Assembly (NCBI RefSeq): GCF_014203595.1
Contig: NZ_JACHJK010000001.1
Location: 622,582 to 686,581 of the forward strand
Direction of reading: 5' to 3'
Length of the DNA: 64,000 nucleotides
Source: Streptomyces echinatus
Lineage (GTDB): Bacteria; Actinomycetota; Actinomycetes; Streptomycetales; Streptomycetaceae
Part shown: piece after piece, positions 23,575 through 31,792 of the stretch
Position numbering within the stretch: the stretch's first letter is position 1
How the letters are laid out: every line of letters begins with the position of its first letter
The notes under the pieces: model-generated
What the model was told of the DNA's origin: nothing
Database searches by the model: none
Seen by the model: the letters and a program-made list of their open reading frames with translations, nothing else
Position numbers and translations under genes: made by a program

Positions 23575-24795
23575 ATGACCGGGCGTCCGGGGAGGACCGG
23601 CAGGAGCGGAAGCCAGGCGGGCGCCGGCGATCTGCTCGAACTCGTCCGCAACGGACGGGCGGTGACGCGTGGTGCGCTCCAGCAGGCGACCGGGCTGTCC
23701 CGGGCCACCGTGGGCCAGCGCCTGGACCGGCTGTTCCGGGCGGGCTGGCTGCGCGAGGGCGCCGGCGGGCCCGTCGGCTCGCCGCTCGGCGGACGTCCCT
23801 CCATCACCCTGGAGTTCGACGACTCCCACGCGGTGGTCCTCGCCGCCGACCTGGACACCCGGCACGCCCGCGCGGCCGTCCTCTCCCTGACCGGCGACAT
23901 CCTTGCCGAACACGCCGGCACGCTGGTGGTCGAGGACGGCCCGGAGGCCGTGCTGGGCGAGCTGGGCCGCTGGTTCGCCGAGCTGCTGGCCAAGGCCGGG
24001 CACGGGGCGCGGGAGGTGTGCGGGATCGGGGTCGCGGTGCCGGGTCCGGTGGACAGCGAGACCGGCCGGGTGATCCACCCGCCGATCATGCCCGGCTGGG
24101 ACGGCTACGACATCAGGGGCCGCCTGTCCCGCGCCTTCACCGAGCACACCGGCGCCCCCGCGGTGCCGGTCCTGGTCGACAACGACGCCAACCTCATGGC
24201 CTACGGCGAACAGCGCACCGGACACCCCGACTGCACGGCCTTCGTGCTGGTCAAGGTCTCCACCGGGATCGGCGCCGGGGTGGTCGTGAACGGCTCGCTC
24301 TACCGGGGCGTCGACGGCGGTGCGGGTGACCTCGGGCACATCCGGGTCGGCGCCGACGCGCTGTGCCGGTGCGGCTCGTACGGCTGTCTCGCGGCGGTCG
24401 CGAGCGGCGGTGCCGTGGCCCGGCGGCTGGCCGCGTCCGGGGTGCAGGCCGCCTCCGGCTCGGACGTGCGGGACCTGCTGGCCGCCGGGCACCCGGAGGC
24501 CGCGGCGCTGGCCCGGGAAGCAGGGCGCCGGGTCGGGGACGTGCTGGCCACGGTGGTGACCCTGCTCAACCCGGGCGTACTGATGATCGCCGGCGATCTG
24601 GCCGGGACGCCCTTCCTGACCGGCGTGCGCGAGCTGCTCTACCAGCGGGCGCTGCCCCGTTCCACCGCCCACCTGGACGTCGTCACCTCCCGGCTCGGGG
24701 AGCGGGCCGGGCTGATCGGCGCCGGGGCGCTGGTGGTGGAGCACCTGTACGCGCCGGAGCGGGTGGAGGAGCGGCTCGCCGCGATGGGGGTCTGA
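23575..24795 (+). CDS. ROK family transcriptional regulator
   Basis: 406-aa NagC/XylR-type repressor. An N-terminal winged HTH (RGALQQATGLSRATVGQRLDRL, about 30-52) is followed by a ROK kinase-fold domain with DxDxxH-like and phosphate loop GIGVAVPGPVD, DNDANLMAYGE, sugar-binding GHIRVG and zinc motif CRCGSYGC. The Glu that usually follows the zinc motif (GCxE) is Ala here, so sugar contact may differ. ATG 23575 has AGGGGG upstream. It is divergent from two glycosidases and is their probable sugar-responsive regulator. Confidence 0.92.
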   Translation: MTGRPGRTGRSGSQAGAGDLLELVRNGRAVTRGALQQATGLSRATVGQRLDRLFRAGWLREGAGGPVGSPLGGRPSITLEFDDSHAVVLAADLDTRHARAAVLSLTGDILAEHAGTLVVEDGPEAVLGELGRWFAELLAKAGHGAREVCGIGVAVPGPVDSETGRVIHPPIMPGWDGYDIRGRLSRAFTEHTGAPAVPVLVDNDANLMAYGEQRTGHPDCTAFVLVKVSTGIGAGVVVNGSLYRGVDGGAGDLGHIRVGADALCRCGSYGCLAAVASGGAVARRLAASGVQAASGSDVRDLLAAGHPEAAALAREAGRRVGDVLATVVTLLNPGVLMIAGDLAGTPFLTGVRELLYQRALPRSTAHLDVVTSRLGERAGLIGAGALVVEHLYAPERVEERLAAMGV

Positions 24796-25266
24796 CGCGG
24801 ACGGCCCCGGTGCGGACCGGCTGCCGACATGGGCGGTTCCCGGTGCGGACCGGTTGCCGACGCGGACGGTTCACGTCCGGATCGCCGTCCGCATGGTGAA
24901 ATCGGACCCGCTGTGGCAGCGTGATTCTCGCCACCCTTGATAAGGGTAGCGCTCAGATGAGCGGATCATGGGCGACTGCACTTCTCCAAGGGGTGGCACT
25001 CGGTGCCACCCCTTGATCGTTCATCGATCGAAATCAGGCGTGCCGAGGGTCGCTCATGTGAGCGTAAAACTGCACCAGTGGGCACTCTTGCGTTCAAGAA
25101 GTGAAAACATCAGGCCGACTTGGCTTGCCAAGCTTTGACTTTCGATCCGCTGGCGGACGAGTGGTTACAGGCGCATGACGCGCAAGTGGACGTACCCAGG
25201 GACCTTCGATCTGGGTATGTTCCTGGCCGTCAGGGCAGCCACCGTGGCCTCAAGGAGTCGAGACCC
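24796..25266. promoter_or_regulatory. structured leader/promoter region of ppdK
   Basis: A 471-bp gene-free stretch. It contains ACCCTTGATAAGGGT (24933-24947), a perfect 11-bp hairpin (24988-25014), a TTGACT -35-like hexamer at 25135-25140 and a 7-bp inverted repeat (TACCCAG 25193-25199, CTGGGTA 25211-25217) about 50 bp before the ppdK GTG. Base composition is less GC-rich than around it. No riboswitch class is recognised. Confidence 0.5.
24988..25014 (+). terminator. 11-bp perfect hairpin upstream of ppdK
   Basis: AAGGGGTGGCA (24988-24998), 5-nt loop, TGCCACCCCTT (25004-25014), followed by GATCGTT rather than a U-run. It could terminate the ROK transcript, act as an attenuator for ppdK, or serve as an operator. 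Confidence 0.5.
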
Positions 25267-27987
25267 GTGTCGGAAAACAAAGAACCCCACGTAGCGAAGT
25301 TCGTTTACGACTTCACCGAGGGCAACAAGGACCTCAAGGATCTTCTCGGCGGCAAGGGTGCCAATCTCGCCGAGATGACCAACCTCGGTCTTCCGGTCCC
25401 TCCCGGCTTCACCATCACCACGGAGGCCTGCAAGGTCTACCTTGACAGCGGTGAGGAGCCCGCGGCACTGCGTGACGAGGTCAGTGCGCACCTCGACGCC
25501 CTCGAGACGAAGATGGGCAAGAAGCTCGGCCAGGCCGACGACCCGCTGCTCGTCTCCGTCCGCTCCGGCGCCAAGTTCTCCATGCCCGGCATGATGGACA
25601 CCGTCCTGAACATCGGCCTCTCCGACAAGTCGGTGCAGGGCCTGGCCAAGCAGGCCGGCGACGACCGGTTCGCCTGGGACTCCTACCGCCGCCTCATCCA
25701 GATGTTCGGCAAGACCGTCCTCGGCGTCGACGGCGAGCTGTTCGAGGAGGCCCTCGACGCGGCCAAGGCGGCCAAGAAGGTCACCGTGGACACGGACCTC
25801 GAGGCGGCCGACCTGAAGAAGCTGGTCACCAAGTTCAAGAAGATCGTGAAGGCCGAGGCCGGCCGGGACTTCCCGCAGGACCCGCGCGAGCAGATGGACC
25901 TCGCCATCAAGGCCGTCTTCGACTCCTGGAACGGCGACCGCGCCAAGCTGTACCGCCGCCAGGAGCGCATCCCGCACGACCTGGGCACGGCCGTCAACGT
26001 CTGCTCGATGGTCTTCGGCAACCTGGGCCCCGACTCCGGCACCGGCGTCGCGTTCACCCGCGACCCCGCCTCCGGCCACCAGGGCGTCTACGGCGACTAC
26101 CTGCAGAACGCGCAGGGCGAGGACGTGGTCGCGGGCATCCGCAACACGGTCCCGCTCGCGGAGCTGGAGCAGATCGACAAGAAGTCGTACGACCAGCTGA
26201 TGCAGATCATGGAGACGCTGGAGAACCACTACAAGGATCTCTGCGACATCGAGTTCACCATCGAGCGCGGCCAGCTGTGGATGCTCCAGACCCGCGTCGG
26301 CAAGCGCACCGCCGGTGCCGCCTTCCGCATCGCCACGCAGCTGGTCGACCAGGGCCTGATCGACGAGACGGAGGCGCTCCAGCGCGTCACCGGCGCCCAG
26401 CTGGCCCAGCTGATGTTCCCGCGCTTCGACGAGGAGGCCAAGACCGAGCAGGTCGGCCGGGGCATCGCGGCCTCGCCGGGTGCGGCGGTCGGCAAGGCGG
26501 TCTTCGACTCGTACACCGCGGTGAAGTGGTCCCGCTCCGGCGAGAAGGTCATCCTCGTCCGCCGGGAGACCAACCCCGACGACCTGGACGGCATGATCGC
26601 GGCCGAGGGCATCCTGACCTCCCGCGGCGGCAAGACCTCCCACGCGGCCGTCGTCGCCCGCGGCATGGGCAAGACCTGTGTCTGCGGCGCCGAGGAGCTG
26701 GAGGTCGACACCAAGCGCCGCCGGATGACGGTGCCCGGCGGTCACGTCGTCGAAGAGGGCGACCTGATCTCCATCGACGGCTCGTCCGGCAAGGTGTACC
26801 TCGGCGAGGTCCCGGTCGTCCCCTCTCCCGTGGTGGAGTACTTCGAGGGCCGGATGCACCCGGGCGCCGACGACGCGGACGAGCTGGTCGAGGCGGTCCA
26901 CCGCATGATGGCCTTCGCCGACCGCAAGCGCCGGCTGCGGGTGCGCGCCAACGCGGACAACGCCGAGGACGCGCTGCGCGCCCGCCGCTTCGGCGCCCAG
27001 GGCATCGGTCTGTGCCGCACCGAGCACATGTTCCTCGGTGAGCGCCGCGAGATGGTCGAGAGGCTGATCCTCGCCGACACCGAGGAGGTCCGCGAGGCCG
27101 CCCTGCGGGAGCTGCTGCCCCTGCAGAAGAAGGACTTCGTCGAGCTGTTCGAGGCGATGGACGGTCTGCCCGTGACCATCCGCCTCCTCGACCCGCCGCT
27201 GCACGAGTTCCTGCCCGACATCACCGAGCTGTCGGTCCGGGTGGCCCTGGCGGAGTCCCGTCAGGAGCCGCACGAGAACGACCTGCGTCTGCTGCAGGCC
27301 GTGCACCGCCTGCACGAGCAGAACCCGATGCTGGGTCTGCGCGGCGTGCGCCTGGGCCTGGTCATCCCCGGCCTGTTCACCATGCAGGTCCGTGCGATCG
27401 CCGAGGCGGCCGCGGAGCGCAAGACGGCCAAGGGCGACCCGCGCGCCGAGATCATGATCCCGCTCGTCGGCACGGTCCAGGAGCTGGAGATCGTCCGCGA
27501 GGAGGCGGACCAGGTCATCGCCGAGGTCGAGGCGGCGACCGGTACGCGGCTGAAGCTGGCGATCGGCACGATGATCGAGCTGCCGCGGGCCGCGCTGACG
27601 GCGGGCCAGATCGCGGAGGCCGCGGAGTTCTTCTCCTTCGGCACGAACGACCTGACCCAGACGGTGTGGGGCTTCAGCCGCGACGACGTCGAGGCCTCCT
27701 TCTTCACCGCCTACCTGGAGAAGGGCATCTTCGGAGTGTCGCCCTTCGAGACGATCGACAAGGACGGCGTCGGCTCCCTGGTGAAGGCGGCGGCGGAAGC
27801 CGGCCGTCGCACCCGTCCCGACCTCAAGCTGGGCGTCTGCGGCGAGCACGGCGGTGACCCGGAGTCGGTCCACTTCTTCCACGAGGCGGGTCTGGACTAC
27901 GTCTCCTGCTCCCCGTTCCGCATCCCGGTCGCCCGCCTGGAGGCCGGCCGCGCGGCGACCCAGTCGGCGGGCAGCGACCACCGCTAG
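25267..27987 (+). CDS. ppdK: pyruvate phosphate dikinase
   Basis: Interconverts pyruvate, ATP and phosphate with PEP, AMP and pyrophosphate; cytosolic, 906 aa, the usual PPDK length. Domains in order: N-terminal ATP-grasp (GGKGANLAEMTNLGLPVPPGF; VCSMVFGN), phospho-His swivel domain (GGKTSHAAVVARG, about 453-465), and C-terminal PEP/pyruvate TIM barrel (GLCRTEHMF; FGTNDLTQTVWG; CGEHGGDP with catalytic Cys). GTG 25267 has AAGGAG upstream and starts the conserved N-terminus. It has its own long leader and a strong terminator, so is likely monocistronic. Confidence 0.97.
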   Translation: MSENKEPHVAKFVYDFTEGNKDLKDLLGGKGANLAEMTNLGLPVPPGFTITTEACKVYLDSGEEPAALRDEVSAHLDALETKMGKKLGQADDPLLVSVRSGAKFSMPGMMDTVLNIGLSDKSVQGLAKQAGDDRFAWDSYRRLIQMFGKTVLGVDGELFEEALDAAKAAKKVTVDTDLEAADLKKLVTKFKKIVKAEAGRDFPQDPREQMDLAIKAVFDSWNGDRAKLYRRQERIPHDLGTAVNVCSMVFGNLGPDSGTGVAFTRDPASGHQGVYGDYLQNAQGEDVVAGIRNTVPLAELEQIDKKSYDQLMQIMETLENHYKDLCDIEFTIERGQLWMLQTRVGKRTAGAAFRIATQLVDQGLIDETEALQRVTGAQLAQLMFPRFDEEAKTEQVGRGIAASPGAAVGKAVFDSYTAVKWSRSGEKVILVRRETNPDDLDGMIAAEGILTSRGGKTSHAAVVARGMGKTCVCGAEELEVDTKRRRMTVPGGHVVEEGDLISIDGSSGKVYLGEVPVVPSPVVEYFEGRMHPGADDADELVEAVHRMMAFADRKRRLRVRANADNAEDALRARRFGAQGIGLCRTEHMFLGERREMVERLILADTEEVREAALRELLPLQKKDFVELFEAMDGLPVTIRLLDPPLHEFLPDITELSVRVALAESRQEPHENDLRLLQAVHRLHEQNPMLGLRGVRLGLVIPGLFTMQVRAIAEAAAERKTAKGDPRAEIMIPLVGTVQELEIVREEADQVIAEVEAATGTRLKLAIGTMIELPRAALTAGQIAEAAEFFSFGTNDLTQTVWGFSRDDVEASFFTAYLEKGIFGVSPFETIDKDGVGSLVKAAAEAGRRTRPDLKLGVCGEHGGDPESVHFFHEAGLDYVSCSPFRIPVARLEAGRAATQSAGSDHR

Positions 27988-28068
27988 GGCCTGCGGGCCG
28001 GCAGAACCCCGGAGCCGCCGTCGGTCCCCGACCCTCACCGATCGGCGGCGGCCCCGGCGCACGAAAGA

Positions 28069-28107
28069 GAAGGGGCGGCATCCCTGTGCGGGGGATGCCG
28101 CCCCTTC
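28069..28107 (+). terminator. strong hairpin terminator after ppdK
   Basis: Perfect 16-bp stem (28069-28084 with 28092-28107), 7-nt loop TGTGCGG. The stem is the longest in the window. No U-tract follows. Confidence 0.85.
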
Positions 28108-28176
28108 GGCCGTCAGCCGCGGACCCTTCGCCCGCATCGGGCCCGCGCTCAGGGCCGAGCGTGGGGAAACCACACC

Positions 28177-28478
28177 ATGCGCAGACGCGCCACTGCCGCC
28201 GCCAGCGCCGCCGCCTTCAGCACCGTCCTGGCCGTTGCCGCTCTCGCGGTACCGAGAACGTGCCCCTCGTCGGGCACCAGGTGCTGCTTCAGTACCGCAA
28301 GGGCACGAGCGGCGCCTTCGTCACGCTGAAGAAGGTCAGGACCGACCGCGACGGCTGGGCCACGGCCACCGTGAAGGCGACGGCGGACGGCGCGTACCGC
28401 TACGACTTCGCGGATACGAGCCTCACCCGGGCCACGACCGGCAGTTCGCGGAGCGGAGGACCGTCACCGAGGCCCTGA
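28177..28478 (+). pseudogene. broken secreted Ig-like protein gene
   Basis: ATG 28177 opens a clear signal peptide (MRRRATAAASAAAFSTVLAV and more), but that frame then turns into non-protein-like sequence. A different frame downstream, about 28256-28440, encodes an Ig-like segment (VLLQYRKGTSGAFVTLKKVR, DGAYRYDFADTS) typical of small secreted Streptomyces proteins. Signal peptide and mature part are thus out of frame and too close together, which is best explained by an internal deletion with frameshift. The final reading ends at the TGA at 28478. Confidence 0.7.
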
Positions 28479-28492
28479 GGCGTGGCGGAGCG

Positions 28493-29170
28493 CTATGCCG
28501 GGGTGTGGCTCAGGAGCCCGGTCAGCAGCGCCCGCAGGCCCTGTTCGTAGGTGTCCTCCGCCGTGAGGGGGGTCCAGCGGGGGGCGGCCCGGGACAGGAG
28601 GGGGAGTTCGGCCGGGTCGAGGGCGGCGAAGACCTGGTCGCGGTAGGTGGGGCGGTCGTCGGTGCTGCGGCGGCGGGCCGAGGTCGCGTGGACCAGGATC
28701 TCGCCGGCCGTGTAGTACCAGATCGTGCGGTATCCGCGCACGGCCTCGTCGAGGCTCAGGCCGCTCTCCGTCAGTCCGGCGACGATCTGTTCCACGAACC
28801 AGAGGGCGGACGTCGACATGAGGTCGTCCGCCGTCAGCACCTCCACGATCCAGGGGCACGCGGCGAGCACCTCGTGGATGGCCGTGGCGGCGGCGAGAAC
28901 GCGGTCGCGCGGGTCGGCGGGTGGCGGTTCGGGGCGCCGCAGGGACCGGGCGGCGTGGTCGTCCAGCAGCAGGAGGAGCAGTTCCTCCTTGTCGCGGACG
29001 TGGTGGTACAGGGCCATCGGCGTGCTGCCGATCTCCGTGGCGAGCCGGCGCATGGTCAGCCGGTCCGCGCCGTCCTCCGTCACGATCCGGCGCGCCGTCC
29101 GGATGATCTCCTCGCGGGAGATACGGGCGGGTCGGCCGGTGGTCTTGCGAGGGGCGGGCGGTCGCGGCAT
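28493..29170 (-). CDS. TetR family regulator of adjacent MFS
   Basis: 225-aa repressor with a TetR HTH (LTMRRLATEIGSTPMALYHHV) and a C-terminal TetR_C-type ligand domain. Residues 1-20 are Pro/Arg-rich. ATG 29170 is chosen since longer readings enter the divergent promoter. It is divergent, 80 bp apart, from the MFS gene at 29251, whose start overlaps a TACATGTA palindrome; repression of that gene is the obvious inference. Confidence 0.92.
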   Translation of the reverse strand: MPRPPAPRKTTGRPARISREEIIRTARRIVTEDGADRLTMRRLATEIGSTPMALYHHVRDKEELLLLLLDDHAARSLRRPEPPPADPRDRVLAAATAIHEVLAACPWIVEVLTADDLMSTSALWFVEQIVAGLTESGLSLDEAVRGYRTIWYYTAGEILVHATSARRRSTDDRPTYRDQVFAALDPAELPLLSRAAPRWTPLTAEDTYEQGLRALLTGLLSHTPA

Positions 29171-29214
29171 GGGCCCATCATCCCGCAGGCGGCGGGGACT
29201 TCGGACGGCGGGTG

Positions 29215-29255
29215 TCGACATCGGGGAGGACTCCGCGCTACTTTTCTTACATGTA
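29215..29255 (+). promoter_or_regulatory. leaderless promoter and palindromic operator of MFS
   Basis: TCGACA (29215-29220, one mismatch to TTGACA), an 18-bp spacer and TACTTT (29239-29244) place transcription initiation at or next to the ATG at 29251. The perfect palindrome TACATGTA (29248-29255) covers that start codon. GGGGAGGA at 29223 is about 20 bases from the ATG, too far for a normal ribosome-binding site. Confidence 0.5.
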
Positions 29256-30714
29256 TAAAAACTTACGCGGCCGTCCGGCGGCCGTGCTGGCGGCGGCTGC
29301 CGTCGCCCAGTTCGTCGTCGCCCTGGACATGGCCGTCGTCAACGTCGCCCTCCCGGCGATCCGCTCCTCGCTCGGATTCGCCCCGCTCGACCTGTCCTGG
29401 GTGGTCCACGTGTACGCGCTCACCTTCGGGGGGTTCCTGCTGCTCGGCGGGCGGGCCTGTGACCTCTTCGGCCGGCGCCGGCTGTTCGTGGCGGGGCTGG
29501 CCGCCTTCGGGCTCTGCTCGCTCGCGGGCGGACTGGCCCAGGAGCCCTGGCAGCTGGTCGCCGCCCGCGCGGGGCAGGGGGTGGGCGCCGCCGCGACCGC
29601 GCCCGCCGCGCTGGCGCTGCTGACCACCACGTTCACCGAGGGCCCCCGGCGGGTCCGCGCGCTGGGCGTGTGGAGCGCCGTGAACGCCGCGGGCGGCGCG
29701 CTCGGCGTGCTGGCGGGCGGGGTGCTGACCGAGTACGCCGGCTGGCGCTGGGTGATGCTGATCAACCTGCCCATCGTGGCGGCGGCGCTCGTCCTGGTGT
29801 ACGCCGCCGTGGCCGCCGAGCCCCGGCCGGTACGGCGTGAGCGGCCGGACCTGCTCGGTGCCGTCCTGGCCACCGCGGGTGTCGGGCTGCTGGTGTACGG
29901 GGTCGTCCGGACCGACGTCCGGGGGTGGGCGTCCGCCGCCACCTGGGGGACGCTCGCCGTGGCGGGCGTTCTGCTCGGCGCCTTCGTCGCCGTCGAAGCC
30001 AGGTCCCCCGCCCCGCTGCTGCGGCTCGGCCTGCTGCGCAGCCGCTGGGTCGCCGGCGCGAACCTGGTGGTCTTCCTCGCCGCCGCCGGACAGTTCACCG
30101 CCTTCTACTTCGTGTCCCTCTACCTCCAGCAGGTCCTCGGACTCGGCGCGGCCGCGACCGGTGCCGCGTTCCTGCCGTTCTCCGCGGGCCTGGTGGCGGG
30201 CACCGTGGTCGCGACCCGCGTCACCGCCGCCCGCTCGCCCCGCGCCTCGCTGGTCACCGGTTCCCTTTCCGCCACCGCGGGGCTGGCCTGGTTCGCCTGC
30301 GTCAGCCCGCACGGCGGCTTCCTCACCGATGTGCTCGGACCGTCCCTGCTCACCAGTGTCGGCGCCGGGCTGGTGCTGGCGCCCGCGGCGGCCGCCGCCA
30401 CCACCGGTGTCCGCCCCGGCGAGGCCGGCATGGCCTCCGGCGTGCTCAACAGCGCCCGCCAGCTCGGCGGGTGCGTCGGGCTGGCCGTCCTGGCCACGGT
30501 CGCCGCGCACCGCACCGGCACGGCCGCCGACCCCACCGACCCCGCCGCGCTCACCAGCGGTTACGCGCTCGGTCTCGCCCTCACCGCGGCCCTGTTCGTG
30601 CTCGCGGCGGCGGTCGCGGTCGGCGTGCTGCCCGCCCGCCGGCCGGCCGGCATCACAGCAGCCCCCTCGGCGACGCCCGCCGAGGAACCCCGACTGGAAG
30701 GAACCCCGTCATGA
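29251..30714 (+). CDS. MFS drug exporter with TTA codon 5
   Basis: 487-aa DHA2-family exporter: ALDMAVVNVALPAI, WVVHVYALTFGGFLLLGGRA and DLFGRRR motif A. About 14 helices are visible. The N-terminus reads Met-Tyr-Lys-Asn-Leu with codons TAT AAA AAC TTA, strikingly AT-rich for this genome. The TTA at 29263-29265 makes translation dependent on the bldA tRNA, so the pump is probably made late in development. The last codon overlaps the next gene (ATGA, 30711-30714). Divergent TetR gene regulates it by inference. Confidence 0.9.
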   Translation: MYKNLRGRPAAVLAAAAVAQFVVALDMAVVNVALPAIRSSLGFAPLDLSWVVHVYALTFGGFLLLGGRACDLFGRRRLFVAGLAAFGLCSLAGGLAQEPWQLVAARAGQGVGAAATAPAALALLTTTFTEGPRRVRALGVWSAVNAAGGALGVLAGGVLTEYAGWRWVMLINLPIVAAALVLVYAAVAAEPRPVRRERPDLLGAVLATAGVGLLVYGVVRTDVRGWASAATWGTLAVAGVLLGAFVAVEARSPAPLLRLGLLRSRWVAGANLVVFLAAAGQFTAFYFVSLYLQQVLGLGAAATGAAFLPFSAGLVAGTVVATRVTAARSPRASLVTGSLSATAGLAWFACVSPHGGFLTDVLGPSLLTSVGAGLVLAPAAAAATTGVRPGEAGMASGVLNSARQLGGCVGLAVLATVAAHRTGTAADPTDPAALTSGYALGLALTAALFVLAAAVAVGVLPARRPAGITAAPSATPAEEPRLEGTPS

Positions 30715-31106
30715 CCCTCACCCCCGTCGACCTGTTCGGCTCGGCGCTGCGGTTCCGGCCCGACGGTGACGTCCGGGCCGGTGCCCGGCGGATGACGGAC
30801 GGCGAACCCGGCGTTTGGCAGCTGGCCACCTTCCATGTGGAGACCGACGCCGACGTGCACGCCGGCCACTGGGAGACGCACCCCGACGGCGAGGAGGCCG
30901 TGTGCTGTCTGTCCGGCGGTGCGCGCCTGTACTTCCGGCCCGCCATGGAGGGCGGCACGGAGGAGATGGTGCGGCTGCGGCCGGGGACAGCCGTGATCGT
31001 GCCGCGCGGCCGTGCCCACCGCATCGAACTGGACGGGCCCAGCGACCTGATGTCGATCACCCGCCGCCGCGGCACGCACCAGCAGCCACGTACCCCCACC
31101 CCCTGA
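30711..31106 (+). CDS. cupin-domain protein coupled to MFS
   Basis: 131-aa single-domain cupin. HAGHWETHPDGEEAVCCLSG is cupin motif 1 with His/His/Glu metal ligands, and VPRGRAHRIEL is motif 2 with the last His. Such proteins bind a metal or small ligand; enzymatic role unknown. It overlaps the MFS gene by four bases (ATGA), so the two are made together under the TetR regulator and bldA control of the upstream gene. It may bind or modify the exported compound. Confidence 0.85.
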   Translation: MTLTPVDLFGSALRFRPDGDVRAGARRMTDGEPGVWQLATFHVETDADVHAGHWETHPDGEEAVCCLSGGARLYFRPAMEGGTEEMVRLRPGTAVIVPRGRAHRIELDGPSDLMSITRRRGTHQQPRTPTP

Positions 31107-31148
31107 CCACCGAGACCCGACCCCGCCCGCCTCGCGGGCCGGCCCGGG

Positions 31149-31625
31149 CTACTCGCAGGCCACCCCGTCCCCGTCGCGGTCGAGATGGGCGGCGTAGCCC
31201 GGGTCGCCGGCGTACAGGGGCGTGACGCCGGCGGCCCGGGCCTCGCTGCAGTTGGCGTAGTAGGCGCTGCCGCTGCCGCCGGTGCCGCTGACGTCGCCGT
31301 TTCCGTAGGCGGAGGTGTCGTCGTCGGCCGCCGGCTGGGCCGTGACGGTCCGGGTGACCTTGACCGTGCGGGTCCGGGTCACGGTGGGAGCGGGCCGCGG
31401 GGCCGCCGTCTCCGTGGCGGTCGCGGTGGCCGTCACGGTCACCGTCGGACGAGGGGAGGCGGCCGTCGGCTCGGCGTCGGACGAGGGGCTCCCGTCGGCG
31501 GCGCCGATGCCCACGCCGACGAAGAGGGCGAGGCCGAGGGCGGGCAGCACGTACCGCTTGCGCGCCCATCGAGGGGCCCCGCGGGGGGCCGGCGGCATGG
31601 GAGGCGAGGTGTACGGGTTGCTCAT
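31149..31625 (-). CDS. excalibur-domain membrane protein
   Basis: 158-aa protein. A Pro-rich cytosolic start, one transmembrane helix (about 27-42), a long Thr/Val/Pro-rich extracellular stalk (TVTVTATATATETA) and a C-terminal excalibur calcium-binding domain (YYANCSEARAAGVTPLYAGD, ending DRDGDGVACE) with its two conserved Cys. ATG 31625 follows GGGGGGA. The family is linked to the cell envelope; precise role unknown. Confidence 0.9.
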   Translation of the reverse strand: MSNPYTSPPMPPAPRGAPRWARKRYVLPALGLALFVGVGIGAADGSPSSDAEPTAASPRPTVTVTATATATETAAPRPAPTVTRTRTVKVTRTVTAQPAADDDTSAYGNGDVSGTGGSGSAYYANCSEARAAGVTPLYAGDPGYAAHLDRDGDGVACE

Positions 31626-31792
31626 GGCGTCCCCCCGGACGGTGGTACGGGTCCCGGACGGGATCACGTGCCGACGACCGTAGTGCCGAGTCACCGCCCG
31701 TGAAGGAAAGGTGACGGATTCGTGATGATTGGCCAGAGGCCGGGGCGCGGCCGGGGCGGAGCGGTCCGGGATCGACTGACGAGGAGGCGGGC

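Noticed and set aside
25081..25240. possible tRNA gene or known riboswitch before ppdK
   Set aside because: No cloverleaf with a proper T-arm and no recognised riboswitch core could be found.
25165..28173. 1002-codon minus-strand reading frame
   Set aside because: Antisense to ppdK; no domain character, Arg/Leu/Asp-rich composition.
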